From: Hwangdonia seohaensis
GTDB taxonomy: Bacteria; Bacteroidota; Bacteroidia; Flavobacteriales; Flavobacteriaceae
Direction: 5' to 3'
Assembly (NCBI RefSeq): GCF_031932625.1
Contig: NZ_JAVSCK010000002.1
Coordinates: 558,001-622,000 of the forward strand
Length of the DNA: 64,000 bases
Program-made: the position numbers and the translations under genes
Part shown: positions 17,335 to 26,451 of the stretch, piece by piece
Numbering within the stretch: position 1 is the first letter of the stretch
Layout of the letters: each line of letters begins with the position of its first letter
Notes under the pieces: model-generated
The model's database searches: none
What the model was told of the DNA's origin: nothing
The model's input: only the letters and a program-made list of their open reading frames with translations

Positions 17335-19785
17335 TTATAACTTCTTTGGATTCTTTACTTTTTGATTTGTGAGCGCCAGTTTAATGACATCGCTCATATC
17401 GGATACGTAATGAAAGGTTAAACCTTTTAAATACTCTGGTTTGATTTCTTCAATATCGCGACGGTTTTCCTCGCAAAGTAAAATTTCTTTAATACGAGCG
17501 CGTTTAGCAGCCAATATTTTTTCTTTAATGCCACCAACAGGAAGCACTTTTCCACGAAGTGTGATTTCGCCGGTCATGGCTAAACTTTTCTTCACTTTTC
17601 TTTGGGTGAACAGCGATACCAACGAGGTTAACATTGTAATTCCCGCACTTGGGCCATCTTTTGGAGTAGCGCCTTCTGGCACGTGAATATGCACGTTGTA
17701 TTTGTCGAAAATTGAGGCATCAATACCAAATTCATCCGCATTGGATTTTATATATTCCATAGCTATGGTTGCCGATTCTTTCATCACTTTTCCAAGGTTT
17801 CCGGTAATGCTTAAATTCCCTTTTCCTTTGGATAAAATAGATTCAATAAACAGAATATCGCCCCCAACGCTCGTCCACGCTAAGCCCGTAACCACGCCAG
17901 CAACATTATTGTTTTCGTATTTATCGCGCTCTAATTTCGGACCGCCCAAAACTTCAATAATATCTTCATTTGAAATTTTGATATTGTAATCTGCTTCCAT
18001 AGCGATGTTTTTAGCGGCATATCGTACCATTTTCGCTATTTGTTTTTCCAATCCACGAACACCGGATTCACGCGTGTAACCTTCAACAATTTTTTCCAAT
18101 TGAGGTTTCGCAATTTTCATATGCTTATCGGTTAAACCGTGCTCTTTTAATTGTTTTGGCAATAAATGACGTTTTGCGATTTCTACCTTTTCTTCAATCG
18201 TATAGCCGGTAACATTTATAATTTCCATTCTGTCGCGTAAAGCGGGTTGAATGGTAGACAAACTGTTGGACGTTGCAATAAACATGACTTTTGAAAGGTC
18301 GTAGCCCATTTCTAAAAAGTTATCGTAAAACTCGCTGTTTTGCTCCGGATCCAAAACTTCCAACATGGCAGAAGACGGGTCGCCTTGATGCGAATTTGAC
18401 AGCTTATCAATTTCATCTAAAACGAAAACCGGGTTTGATGTACCAGCCTTTTTTAAACTTTGAATGATACGCCCTGGCATCGCGCCAATATAGGTTTTAC
18501 GATGCCCGCGGATTTCCGCTTCGTCACGTAAGCCACCCAACGAAATACGAACATATTCTCGCCCTAAAGCTTCGGCAATCGATTTTCCTAAAGATGTTTT
18601 ACCAACTCCCGGAGGCCCATATAAACAGAGAATAGGCGATTTCATATCGTTACGCAATTTTAAAACTGCCAAATACTCTATGATGCGTCGCTTAACATCT
18701 TCCAATCCGAAATGGTCGCGGTCAAGAATTTTTTTAGCGCGTTTTAAATCGAATTTGTCTTTGCTAAATTCGTTCCAAGGTAAATCCAAAAACAACTCTA
18801 AATAATTGCGTTGAATTGAATATTCGGCCACTTGTGGATTCATGCGTTGCATTTTGGCAATTTCCTTGTTAAAATGCTTTGCCACCTTCTCGTCCCATTG
18901 CTTTTCCTTGGCACGTAATTTCATCTCCTCTACTTCTTCATCATGACTTACGCCGCCCAATTCCTCTTGAATGGTTTTCATTTGCTGATGTAAGAAATAT
19001 TCACGCTGCTGTTGGCTCATATCCATCTGAACCTTAGATTGGATATCGTTTTTAAGTTCCAATTTTTGAAACTCAACATTCATAAACTTAAGCGTTGCCA
19101 GTGCACGTTCCTTTAGATTGTTCATTTCTAAAAGTGCTTGCTTTTCATCTACAGAAAGATTCATGTTAGACGATACAAAATTTATCAAAAACGAATTGCT
19201 TTCAATATTTTTTATGGCGAAAGACGCCTCGCTCGGGATGTTCGGGTTTTCCTTAATAATCTCCAGCGCCAAGTCTTTAATAGAATCTATAATAGCCGAA
19301 AACTCCTTGTTATTTAAGGCGGGTTTTGCCTCAGCCATATCTCGAATGGTTGCATTCATATACGGTTTTTCGGTAATAACCTCGGCAACTTTAAAACGCT
19401 TTTTACCTTGAATAATAACCGTTACGTTTCCATCGGGCATTTTTAAAACACGAAGGATTCTCGCTACGGTACCTGTTTCGTAAATATCTTTAGCCGTTGG
19501 GTTTTCTACCGATTCGTCTTTTTGGGCCACCACACCAATAACTTTACTGCCTTTGTTGGCATCGTTAATTAGCTTGATTGAGGTATCTCGACCAGCGGTA
19601 ATGGGGATAACAACCCCCGGAAACAATACGGTATTTCTTAACGAAAGAATAGGTAGCGTTTCTGGCAATTCTTCATTATTTATTTCTTCTTCATCTTCGG
19701 GTGTCATTAACGGAATTAACTCTGAATTTTCATCAAATTCCTGTAATGACAAACTGTCTAGTGTTATAAAATTGGATTTCTTCAT
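17335..19785 (-). CDS. lon: ATP-dependent protease La (Lon)
   Basis: The 816-residue hexameric cytosolic AAA+ protease degrades misfolded and regulatory proteins. The LON substrate domain covers about 44-245. A long coiled linker follows. The AAA+ module carries Walker A GPPGVGKT (390-397), Walker B VFVLDEIDK (about 453-461) and arginine-finger region RDRME. The C-terminal protease domain has the Ser-Lys dyad S713 (PKDGPSAG) and K756 (GGIKEK). An acidic stretch precedes the LON domain (residues 29-40). Length equals the LonA family. It is transcribed alone with a strong terminator, upstream of porQ. Confidence 0.96.
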   Translation of the reverse strand: MKKSNFITLDSLSLQEFDENSELIPLMTPEDEEEINNEELPETLPILSLRNTVLFPGVVIPITAGRDTSIKLINDANKGSKVIGVVAQKDESVENPTAKDIYETGTVARILRVLKMPDGNVTVIIQGKKRFKVAEVITEKPYMNATIRDMAEAKPALNNKEFSAIIDSIKDLALEIIKENPNIPSEASFAIKNIESNSFLINFVSSNMNLSVDEKQALLEMNNLKERALATLKFMNVEFQKLELKNDIQSKVQMDMSQQQREYFLHQQMKTIQEELGGVSHDEEVEEMKLRAKEKQWDEKVAKHFNKEIAKMQRMNPQVAEYSIQRNYLELFLDLPWNEFSKDKFDLKRAKKILDRDHFGLEDVKRRIIEYLAVLKLRNDMKSPILCLYGPPGVGKTSLGKSIAEALGREYVRISLGGLRDEAEIRGHRKTYIGAMPGRIIQSLKKAGTSNPVFVLDEIDKLSNSHQGDPSSAMLEVLDPEQNSEFYDNFLEMGYDLSKVMFIATSNSLSTIQPALRDRMEIINVTGYTIEEKVEIAKRHLLPKQLKEHGLTDKHMKIAKPQLEKIVEGYTRESGVRGLEKQIAKMVRYAAKNIAMEADYNIKISNEDIIEVLGGPKLERDKYENNNVAGVVTGLAWTSVGGDILFIESILSKGKGNLSITGNLGKVMKESATIAMEYIKSNADEFGIDASIFDKYNVHIHVPEGATPKDGPSAGITMLTSLVSLFTQRKVKKSLAMTGEITLRGKVLPVGGIKEKILAAKRARIKEILLCEENRRDIEEIKPEYLKGLTFHYVSDMSDVIKLALTNQKVKNPKKL

Positions 19786-19966
19786 ATATATATTTAAGTC
19801 AATTTGTCATTAAAACAAACTGCTTTTTATTTTTTGGGGTTTACAAATAAAAGTAACAATCTGAATATCAGGCATTTAAATAGTATTCTGTAATGATATT
19901 CACTATATAAATTCAATAGCTATGCCAATTATCAAATTTCAAAGTCCAAAGTTGGAAAATCAGTAA

Positions 19967-20617
19967 TTACATCTTCCCCATACGCTTTAAAACATACAAT
20001 AAAATTATGGGCAATGCCAATAAACCAATCATTAACAAACTGGTTTTAAACAGCCATGGGGCTAGTATTAAAGTAATGATATAACCGCCAACAGCACCGC
20101 CAAAATGGGCATCGTGACCTATATTGCCAATTCTGTTTTTCATGCCGTAAATGGAATAAAGCAAATAACCAATACCAAAAAGATAGGCCGGAATGGGGAT
20201 AGGTATAAAAAACATGTACAAACTCATTCCAGGTTGCAACAAAATAGCTGAATAAATAATACCGGAAACCGCACCACTCGCCCCAACGGCGCTATAATGG
20301 TATTCGTTTTTATGGAAATAAAGCGACAATAAACTCCCTAAAATCAAACTGCCCACATAAACAATTACAAAACTAAATGTATTCAATGCATTGATAACCA
20401 CATCTGCGAAAAAAAACAGGGTGAACATATTAAAAAACAAATGGGCATTATCGGCATGTAAAAACCCCGAACTAAATATTCTTATTTGTTCGCCTCGTTT
20501 TACCGCGCCAACATTAAACTTGTATTTTTCAAAAAAGCCATAATCGCCAAATCCTTTATACGATATAATAACATTGGCTGCTATAAGTATTATTGTAATT
20601 AAATCTATTTTGCCCAT
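19967..20617 (-). CDS. Rhomboid-family intramembrane serine protease
   Basis: The 216-residue inner-membrane protein has six hydrophobic segments. The catalytic serine S114 is in GASGAVSGI at the start of TM4, and the histidine H171 is in DAHFGGAVGG on TM6. HLFFNM in TM2 (H59, N63) forms the oxyanion site. All catalytic positions are present, so it is probably active, cleaving single-pass membrane proteins within the bilayer. The substrate is unknown. It is divergent from the acyltransferase gene, with only 54 bases between the two starts. Confidence 0.92.
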   Translation of the reverse strand: MGKIDLITIILIAANVIISYKGFGDYGFFEKYKFNVGAVKRGEQIRIFSSGFLHADNAHLFFNMFTLFFFADVVINALNTFSFVIVYVGSLILGSLLSLYFHKNEYHYSAVGASGAVSGIIYSAILLQPGMSLYMFFIPIPIPAYLFGIGYLLYSIYGMKNRIGNIGHDAHFGGAVGGYIITLILAPWLFKTSLLMIGLLALPIILLYVLKRMGKM

Positions 20618-20639
20618 AAATCTTTAAAATGAATTAATA

Positions 20640-20647
20640 TATCTTTG
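20640..20647 (+). promoter_or_regulatory. Putative -7 box for the acyltransferase gene
   Basis: TATCTTTG fits the TAnnTTTG consensus 25 bases before the ATG at 20672. A TTG at 20610-20612 is 27 bases away, outside the usual -33 spacing. Confidence 0.5.
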
Positions 20648-20671
20648 CCGCTACAAATCTAAAATTAATTA

Positions 20672-21553
20672 ATGCAATTTCTAGTTTATATTCTTGTTTA
20701 TCCGTTTTTGTGGTTAATTTCTATATTGCCTTTTAGGTTGCTTTATTTACTTTCCGATGGCGTTTATATTTTACTATATCACGTAATTGGTTACAGAAAA
20801 AAAGTGGTTACCAATAATTTAAAGCTTGTTTTCCCAAATAAACCTGAAGCTGAATTAAAACGGATTAGAAAGGCATTTTACAAACATTTATGCGACATGT
20901 TTTTGGAAATGGCAAAAACGATGAGCATTTCGGAAACGGCATTAAAAAAACGCTTTAAAATTAAAAACCCAGAGGAATTTAAGCGTTTAGAATCTTTAAA
21001 TAAAAGCATCCTGTTAATGTACGGGCATTATGCGAGTTGGGAATGGTCTTTGGAGCTTCAAAACCATGTAAGCTACAAAGGCTTTGGCGTTTATAAAAAA
21101 CTTGCTAATAAATATTTTGATAAGTTGGTACGCAATATCCGTTCTAAATACAACACCACATTAATTAGTACAAAAGAAACTATTGGTGTTATTAATCAAA
21201 ATGAAGAAAAAGGTATAAAAAGTGCCATTGCATTTTTAAGCGACCAGTCGCCACGACTGACAAAAGATGTGTATTGGGGTGAATTTATGGGTGTTAAAGT
21301 ACCCTGTTTTACAGGTGCCGAACGGTTGGCCAAAAAACTAGATTTAACCATTGCTTACTTGAAGGTGAGCAAGGTAAAACGCGGTTTTTACGAGGCTGAA
21401 ATCATGACGCTTGCCGAACACCCAAAAGACTTCAAAAATTATCAACTTACCGATATGTTTTTACGTGAAGTTGAAAAGCAAATTTACGAAGCACCCGAAT
21501 ATTATTTTTGGACGCATAAACGCTGGAAGCATCGGGAGAAAAAGGCTCAATAG
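20672..21553 (+). CDS. Lipid A biosynthesis-type lysophospholipid acyltransferase (LpxL/HtrB family)
   Basis: The 293-residue enzyme is anchored by an N-terminal hydrophobic helix (about 4-22). The HxxxxE catalytic motif is GHYASWEWS (H119, E124). The later SDQSPR (about 190-195) and VPCFTGAERLAKKL (about 210-223) are the acyl-acceptor and Glu-Arg motifs of the LpxL/LpxM group. It adds secondary acyl chains to a lipid A precursor or a related lipid at the inner-membrane face. Length (about 300) matches. It is alone on the plus strand; lipid A genes are not nearby. Confidence 0.88.
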   Translation: MQFLVYILVYPFLWLISILPFRLLYLLSDGVYILLYHVIGYRKKVVTNNLKLVFPNKPEAELKRIRKAFYKHLCDMFLEMAKTMSISETALKKRFKIKNPEEFKRLESLNKSILLMYGHYASWEWSLELQNHVSYKGFGVYKKLANKYFDKLVRNIRSKYNTTLISTKETIGVINQNEEKGIKSAIAFLSDQSPRLTKDVYWGEFMGVKVPCFTGAERLAKKLDLTIAYLKVSKVKRGFYEAEIMTLAEHPKDFKNYQLTDMFLREVEKQIYEAPEYYFWTHKRWKHREKKAQ

Positions 21554-21592
21554 TTTTTTATCAAAAGATACGATGAGTTTTTTTGAGACACA

Positions 21593-21661
21593 GCAATCTC
21601 ATTAAATTAAAAATGATTTTTATACAGATTGCGTATCGCTCCAAAAGACGCGATACGCAAT
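21593..21661. repeat. Dispersed bipartite repeat, partial copy with strong hairpin
   Basis: GCAATCTCAT at 21593-21602 is shared with the copy at 54816-54825. After an A/T spacer comes a perfect 11-bp hairpin, ATTGCGTATCG (21628-21638) and CGATACGCAAT (21651-21661), with a 12-base loop. It sits between convergent genes and has no T-run, so it resembles a repeat element more than a terminator. Confidence 0.65.
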
Positions 21662-21683
21662 GATAGATTAATTATTTCATCGA

Positions 21684-23072
21684 CTAACCTTTAGCGATCT
21701 CACCAATCTCCTCAATAAATTTATCGGCTAATCCATCGGCTTCTTCTTGCGATTTTGCTTCGGTATAAATTCTAATAATAGGTTCGGTATTGCTTTTGCG
21801 CAGGTGTGCCCAACTTTCGGAAAAATCAATCTTTACGCCATCAATAGTGGTTAATTGCTCGTTTTGGTATCGGCTTTCTATCGTTTTTAAAATACCGTCA
21901 ACATCTAATCCTGGTGTTAACTGTATTTTCTTTTTGCTCATAAAATAATTAGGATAGGTTTTACGCAATGCGCTCACACTTATTTTCCTTTCGGCCAGTA
22001 AACTCAAAAATAAAGCCACTCCAACCAAAGCATCGCGCCCGTAATGCGAGTCAGGATAAATAATACCACCATTGCCTTCGCCACCAATAACCACATTGTT
22101 TTTTTTCATCAACTTAACCACATTCACTTCGCCAACGGCACTCGCTTCATAGGTGCCTCCATATTTTTCGGTAATATCGCGTAAAGCTCGGGTAGAGCTC
22201 ATATTGCTTACCGTATTCCCTGGGGTTTTACTCAACACGTAATCGGCACAAGCCACAAGCGTATATTCTTCACCAAACATATTTCCGTTTTCATCCATAA
22301 AGGCCAATCGGTCCACATCGGGGTCTACCACAATTCCAAAATCCGCATTTTCTTCAACTACTTTTTTTGATAAATCGCCCAAGTGTTCTTTTAAAGGTTC
22401 TGGATTGTGAGGAAAATGGCCCGTTGGCTCACAAAACAATTTAACAGTATGCACGCCCAATCGCTCTAAAAGCGAGGGAATGGCAATACCACCTGTAGAG
22501 TTTACGCCATCAACAACCACTTTAAAATTGGCAGCTTCAATAGCTTTTGCGTTTACCAACGGCAACTTTAAAACCTCATCAATATGCAAATCTATATAAG
22601 CATCGTTTTTTGTTATTTTCCCTAAGCTGTCCACATCGGAGAATTCCATAGTGTCACTTTCGGCAATTTCTAAAATTTTCGCTCCTTCAACAGCATCCAA
22701 AAACTCACCTTTTTCATTTAAAAGCTTTAAAGCATTCCATTGTTTTGGGTTGTGGCTTGCTGTTAAAATAATACCGCCATCGGCATGCTCCATAGGAACG
22801 GCTATTTCAACGGTCGGGGTTGTCGATAAGCCTAAATCAATCACATGAATGCCCAAACCAACCAAGGTATTCATCACTAAATTCTGAATCATTTCACCGG
22901 AAATACGCGCATCTCTGCCCACCACAACACGGTAGTTTTCTTTATTGCGTTGCTGTTTTAACCAAACGCCATAAGCCGATGCAAATTTAACCGCATCAAT
23001 AGGTGTTAAATTATCGCCTACTTGTCCGCCAATGGTTCCTCGAATTCCTGAAATTGATTTTATTAATGTCAT
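21684..23072 (-). CDS. glmM: Phosphoglucosamine mutase (alpha-D-phosphohexomutase family)
   Basis: The 462-residue cytosolic enzyme has the phosphoserine loop TASHNPKQWNALK with S106, metal loop DPDVDRLAF (D250/D252/D254), sugar-binding loop GEGNGG (about 334-339), and phosphate-binding loop RKSNTEPIIRIYTEA near the C-terminus. The best role is interconversion of glucosamine-6-P and glucosamine-1-P for peptidoglycan and LPS. The family also contains phosphomannomutase/phosphoglucomutase, and specificity is not certain from motifs. The opening SISGIRGTIGG is typical of the Bacteroidota member. A minus-strand -7 box TATATTTG lies at 23099-23106. Confidence 0.88.
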   Translation of the reverse strand: MTLIKSISGIRGTIGGQVGDNLTPIDAVKFASAYGVWLKQQRNKENYRVVVGRDARISGEMIQNLVMNTLVGLGIHVIDLGLSTTPTVEIAVPMEHADGGIILTASHNPKQWNALKLLNEKGEFLDAVEGAKILEIAESDTMEFSDVDSLGKITKNDAYIDLHIDEVLKLPLVNAKAIEAANFKVVVDGVNSTGGIAIPSLLERLGVHTVKLFCEPTGHFPHNPEPLKEHLGDLSKKVVEENADFGIVVDPDVDRLAFMDENGNMFGEEYTLVACADYVLSKTPGNTVSNMSSTRALRDITEKYGGTYEASAVGEVNVVKLMKKNNVVIGGEGNGGIIYPDSHYGRDALVGVALFLSLLAERKISVSALRKTYPNYFMSKKKIQLTPGLDVDGILKTIESRYQNEQLTTIDGVKIDFSESWAHLRKSNTEPIIRIYTEAKSQEEADGLADKFIEEIGEIAKG

Positions 23073-23098
23073 TACCCGTTTTTTATTAAAATTAAATA

Positions 23099-23106
23099 CA
23101 AATATA
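23099..23106 (-). promoter_or_regulatory. Putative -7 box for the phosphohexomutase gene
   Basis: On the minus strand TATATTTG fits TAnnTTTG, 27 bases before the start at 23072. No clear -33 TTG is seen. Confidence 0.45.
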
Positions 23107-23153
23107 CAATTACAAAATGGTAAATGTTAAATCGTAATTCGTAAATTTCGCAA

Positions 23154-23750
23154 ATGAATTACTTAGCGCATATTTATCTTTCGGGTGAAAACGACCTCGT
23201 AACCATTGGCAACTTTATGGCAGATGGGATTAAAGGAAAAAAATATAAAAAGTATGCCAAAGATATTCAAATTGGCATTTTATTGCACCGCCACATTGAT
23301 ACCTTTACCGATGCGCACAAAACCGTTAGAAAAAGCACTAAGCGACTGCACAAAAAATACGGACATTATTCGGGTATTATTGTCGACATTTTATACGATC
23401 ATTTTCTAGCAAAAAATTGGAGTCGTTATTCCGATATTCCTTTGGAAGACTATGCTAATACGTTTTACGATTCGCTGGAAGAACATTACCATATCCTGCC
23501 CATTCGCATTCAAAAAATGATGCCATTTATGATTGCTGACAATTGGCTGCTCAATTATGCGTCTGTTGAAGGTATTCAAAGGGTTTTGGAAGGCATGAAT
23601 AGGCGTACAAAAAACCGTTCGGGAATGGATAAAGCCGTAAATGAATTGGAAGTGTTTTACACCGATTTTGAAGCTGAATTCACTTCTTTTTTTGAAGAAC
23701 TTGTCGAATTTTCCAAACTTAAACTAAAAGAACTAAACAGTAATATATGA
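23154..23750 (+). CDS. Acyl carrier protein phosphodiesterase (AcpH-like)
   Basis: The 198-residue helical HD-like hydrolase opens MNYLAHIYLSGENDLVTIGNFMAD. LLHRHIDTFTDAH (about 44-56) and DILYDHFLAKNW (about 80-91) follow. These His/Asp positions bind the metal of the AcpH family, which removes 4'-phosphopantetheine from acyl carrier protein. Length matches (190-200). The stop overlaps the following gamma-glutamyltransferase start by four bases (ATGA), so the two are translationally coupled. No functional link between them is obvious. Confidence 0.88.
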   Translation: MNYLAHIYLSGENDLVTIGNFMADGIKGKKYKKYAKDIQIGILLHRHIDTFTDAHKTVRKSTKRLHKKYGHYSGIIVDILYDHFLAKNWSRYSDIPLEDYANTFYDSLEEHYHILPIRIQKMMPFMIADNWLLNYASVEGIQRVLEGMNRRTKNRSGMDKAVNELEVFYTDFEAEFTSFFEELVEFSKLKLKELNSNI

Positions 23751-25450
23751 AACATTTTATCTCACTTTTTCTGATTGTATTTTTAATTATTTCTTGTAAA
23801 AAATCCGGAGCATCGTTAACTGATAAAACTTCAAAGAGAGGTTTAATTACCCAAAAAGCCATGGTGGTTTCAGCACGTGTGGAAGCCTCCAAAATTGGTA
23901 GCGATATTCTAAAAAAAGGCGGTAATGCTTTTGATGCTATGGTGGCTACCGAATTAGCTTTGGCGGTTTCCTTTCCCTACGCTGGAAATATTGGCGGTGG
24001 CGGTTTTATGGTGTACAGAAAAAATAATGGCGAAATTGGCAGTATTGATTACCGGGAAAAAGCACCGTTAGCCGCAACAAAAGGCATGTACTTGGATGCT
24101 GAAGGTAATGTAATTCCAGAAAAAAACACTTTAGGCGCTCTGGCAGTTGGAGTTCCGGGTACTGTTGCCGGTGTATTTGCTGTACATGAAAAATTAGGTT
24201 CTTTACCCATTGAAACTATTTTAAAGCCCGTAATAGATTTGGCCAAAAATGGTGTTGTGGTGACCAAAAGACAGGAAGAAAGAATTAAGCATTTTCAGCC
24301 GTATTTTAGAAAGGCAAATAAAGATTCCATTATTTTAGAACAGCCTTGGAAAGAGAACGACACCATAAAATACAATGCATTAGCAAATACTTTGGAACGT
24401 ATTTTACAAAATGGCAGAGACGAATTTTACAAAGGTGAAACCGCTAAAAAATTGGCCAGCTTTATTCAAGAAAATGGTGGTATTATTACTGAAGAAGATT
24501 TAGCAAAATACGAAGCTAAATGGCGCACACCAATTACCTTTGATTATGACGATTTAAAGGTGATATCCATGTCGCCGCCATCAAGCGGAGGGATTTGTTT
24601 GGCGCAAATCATGAAAATGGTTGAGCCTTATCCATTGCATGAGTTTGGGCATAATTCATTAAAATCCATTCAAGTGATTACCGAAGCCGAACGTCGTGCC
24701 TATGCCGATAGAAGCTTCTATTTGGGTGATCCGGACTTTGTAAACATTCCGAGCAATACCTTAATTGATGCTTCGTATTTAAATGAGAGGATGGATGATT
24801 TTTCGTTTGAAAAAGCCACAAAATCCAGTGATGTGTCGCATGGCACTATTCAAATTATCGAAAGCAACGAAACCACCCACTATTCTGTTGTCGACCAATT
24901 TGGCAATGCCATTGCTGCCACAACAACTATAAATGCGGGGTTTGGTTCAAAATTATATTGCACAGAACTTGGGTTTTTCCTAAACAATGAAATGGACGAT
25001 TTTAGCAGCAAACCCGGAGTTCCCAATATGTTTGGTGTTACTGGTGGGGAAGCCAATAGCATAGCGCCGCAAAAACGCATGTTGAGTTCGATGACACCGA
25101 CTATTGTTGAAAAAAACGGCGAATTATTTATGACCTTGGGAACTCCCGGAGGTTCAACAATTATCACTTCGGTATTGCAAACCATTTTAAATGTACACGA
25201 ATTTGATATGACCATGCAAGAAGCGGTAAATGCACCTCGTTTTCATCACCAATGGTTGCCTGACGAAATTAGGATGGAACCCCATGCTTTTGATGCAGAT
25301 TTGATACATCAGCTTAAAAAATTAGGGTATATCATTAACGAAAAAGATGAACCCGTAATTGGTAAAGTCGACGGAATCATGGTTTTAGAGGACAAAACGT
25401 TAGAGGGTGGTGCAGATCGTCGAGGAGATGATACGGCTGTCGGTTTTTAA
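23747..25450 (+). CDS. ggt: Gamma-glutamyltransferase, lipoprotein
   Basis: The 567-residue N-terminal nucleophile hydrolase splits glutathione and transfers the gamma-glutamyl group. A lipoprotein signal ends at IISC with C17 as the lipidation site, so it is periplasmic and membrane-anchored. The autoprocessing and catalytic threonine is T376 in ETTHYSVVDQFGNA, which divides large and small subunits. NIGGGGFMV (81-89), the small-subunit MLSSMTPTIV, and TPGGSTIITSVLQ are family motifs. The start overlaps the AcpH stop by four bases. It fits with a glutathione synthase-like gene at 60.3 kb, although the two loci are far apart. Confidence 0.93.
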   Translation: MKHFISLFLIVFLIISCKKSGASLTDKTSKRGLITQKAMVVSARVEASKIGSDILKKGGNAFDAMVATELALAVSFPYAGNIGGGGFMVYRKNNGEIGSIDYREKAPLAATKGMYLDAEGNVIPEKNTLGALAVGVPGTVAGVFAVHEKLGSLPIETILKPVIDLAKNGVVVTKRQEERIKHFQPYFRKANKDSIILEQPWKENDTIKYNALANTLERILQNGRDEFYKGETAKKLASFIQENGGIITEEDLAKYEAKWRTPITFDYDDLKVISMSPPSSGGICLAQIMKMVEPYPLHEFGHNSLKSIQVITEAERRAYADRSFYLGDPDFVNIPSNTLIDASYLNERMDDFSFEKATKSSDVSHGTIQIIESNETTHYSVVDQFGNAIAATTTINAGFGSKLYCTELGFFLNNEMDDFSSKPGVPNMFGVTGGEANSIAPQKRMLSSMTPTIVEKNGELFMTLGTPGGSTIITSVLQTILNVHEFDMTMQEAVNAPRFHHQWLPDEIRMEPHAFDADLIHQLKKLGYIINEKDEPVIGKVDGIMVLEDKTLEGGADRRGDDTAVGF

Positions 25451-25538
25451 CATTTTCCCTTCACTTAGTCCCTTATATTTAATAATTTAGTCATCTCATT
25501 ATCTTTCTTTTAAAGTTAGGTACCAAAGGTTTATTGTT

Positions 25539-26267
25539 GTGAAGCCCAAATCAAAATCAAAAAAAATATTCAAAATAGTTACGGGGGTTATTATTTTCCT
25601 CACCCTACCAAGTATTTTGTTTTTTGGTTTCGTCTTTTTTAAATACAATGAAGATCTTCCAACGGGGATTCAGGGCGAAAAAGCTGATGCTTTGGCTTAT
25701 AAAATGCTGGAAAGCTTAAATTATGAAGCCTATAAAAACACCAATTATATAGAGTGGACTTTTAAAAAGCGGCACCATTTTGAATGGAAAAAGAGCGAAA
25801 ACAGATGTGATGTGTTTTGGAAAGAATACCGCGTTAATCTGAACCTTGAAAACTATGCCTTAAGCAAAGTATATGTACATAGTTTTAAAATGAAAGGCGA
25901 CATGGCAGAAGGGTTGATAGAAGAAGCTATTAAGATTTTTAACAACGATTCGTTTTGGCTTGTTGCACCATACAAAGTGTTTGACGAAGGTGTTGAACGC
26001 AGATTGGTAAAATTGGATAACAACGAAGAAGCCCTTTTGGTAACCTACACCACTGGTGGCACAACCCCCGGCGATTCTTATTTATGGCTGTTTGATGAGG
26101 CCGGCAAACCGAAAAGCTTTAAAATGTGGACTTCGCTTCTCCCAATTGATGGTTTAGAAGCCACTTGGAGCGATTGGACGACCACCGAAAGTGGCGCCCA
26201 ATTACCAACATTCCATAAATTGCTGATTATTGGTATTGAAATGGGCGTTGTAAAAGGAACAATTTAA
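25539..26267 (+). CDS. Membrane-anchored protein of unknown function
   Basis: I do not recognise the family. The 242-residue product starts at GTG (25539) with a basic leader and one membrane helix (about 11-32, FKIVTGVIIFLTLPSILFFGF). A soluble exoplasmic domain of about 200 residues follows, rich in Trp and aromatic residues (EWTFKKRHHFEWKK, SFWLVAPYKVFDEG, LLVTYTTGGTTPGDSYLWLFDEAGKP). The last part looks like beta strands seen in small outer-envelope sensor or carrier proteins. It lies 88 bases after ggt on the same strand. No catalytic motif stands out. Confidence 0.75.
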   Translation: MKPKSKSKKIFKIVTGVIIFLTLPSILFFGFVFFKYNEDLPTGIQGEKADALAYKMLESLNYEAYKNTNYIEWTFKKRHHFEWKKSENRCDVFWKEYRVNLNLENYALSKVYVHSFKMKGDMAEGLIEEAIKIFNNDSFWLVAPYKVFDEGVERRLVKLDNNEEALLVTYTTGGTTPGDSYLWLFDEAGKPKSFKMWTSLLPIDGLEATWSDWTTTESGAQLPTFHKLLIIGIEMGVVKGTI

Positions 26268-26395
26268 TCGCTATTTTATAGAATTTTATTCCAACAAACG
26301 CATTAACTTATAAACATTGGTTTTTTAATAACCAAACCCCTGCAGCTTCAAATTTACAAGCAAAAAACGTATATTGCTGCGATGTTTTTGCTATG

Positions 26396-26406
26396 CAGTA
26401 TTCAGT
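26396..26406. repeat. Third copy of the ACTGAATACTG 11-mer (inverted)
   Basis: CAGTATTCAGT is the exact reverse complement of the 11-mer repeated at 16076 and 16096. It lies in the 184-base gap before the FG-GAP lipoprotein gene, which otherwise shows only a weak TATATTGC box. Confidence 0.6.
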
Positions 26407-26451
26407 ATCAAGTACAACAAATCAAAGGTTTTAAAATAATGTTTTTCCTAA

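Noticed and set aside
21628..21661. Intrinsic terminator between the acyltransferase and the phosphohexomutase
   Set aside because: The stem is strong, but neither side has a T-run and the 12-base loop is long. Shared GCAATCTCAT sequence points to a repeat element.
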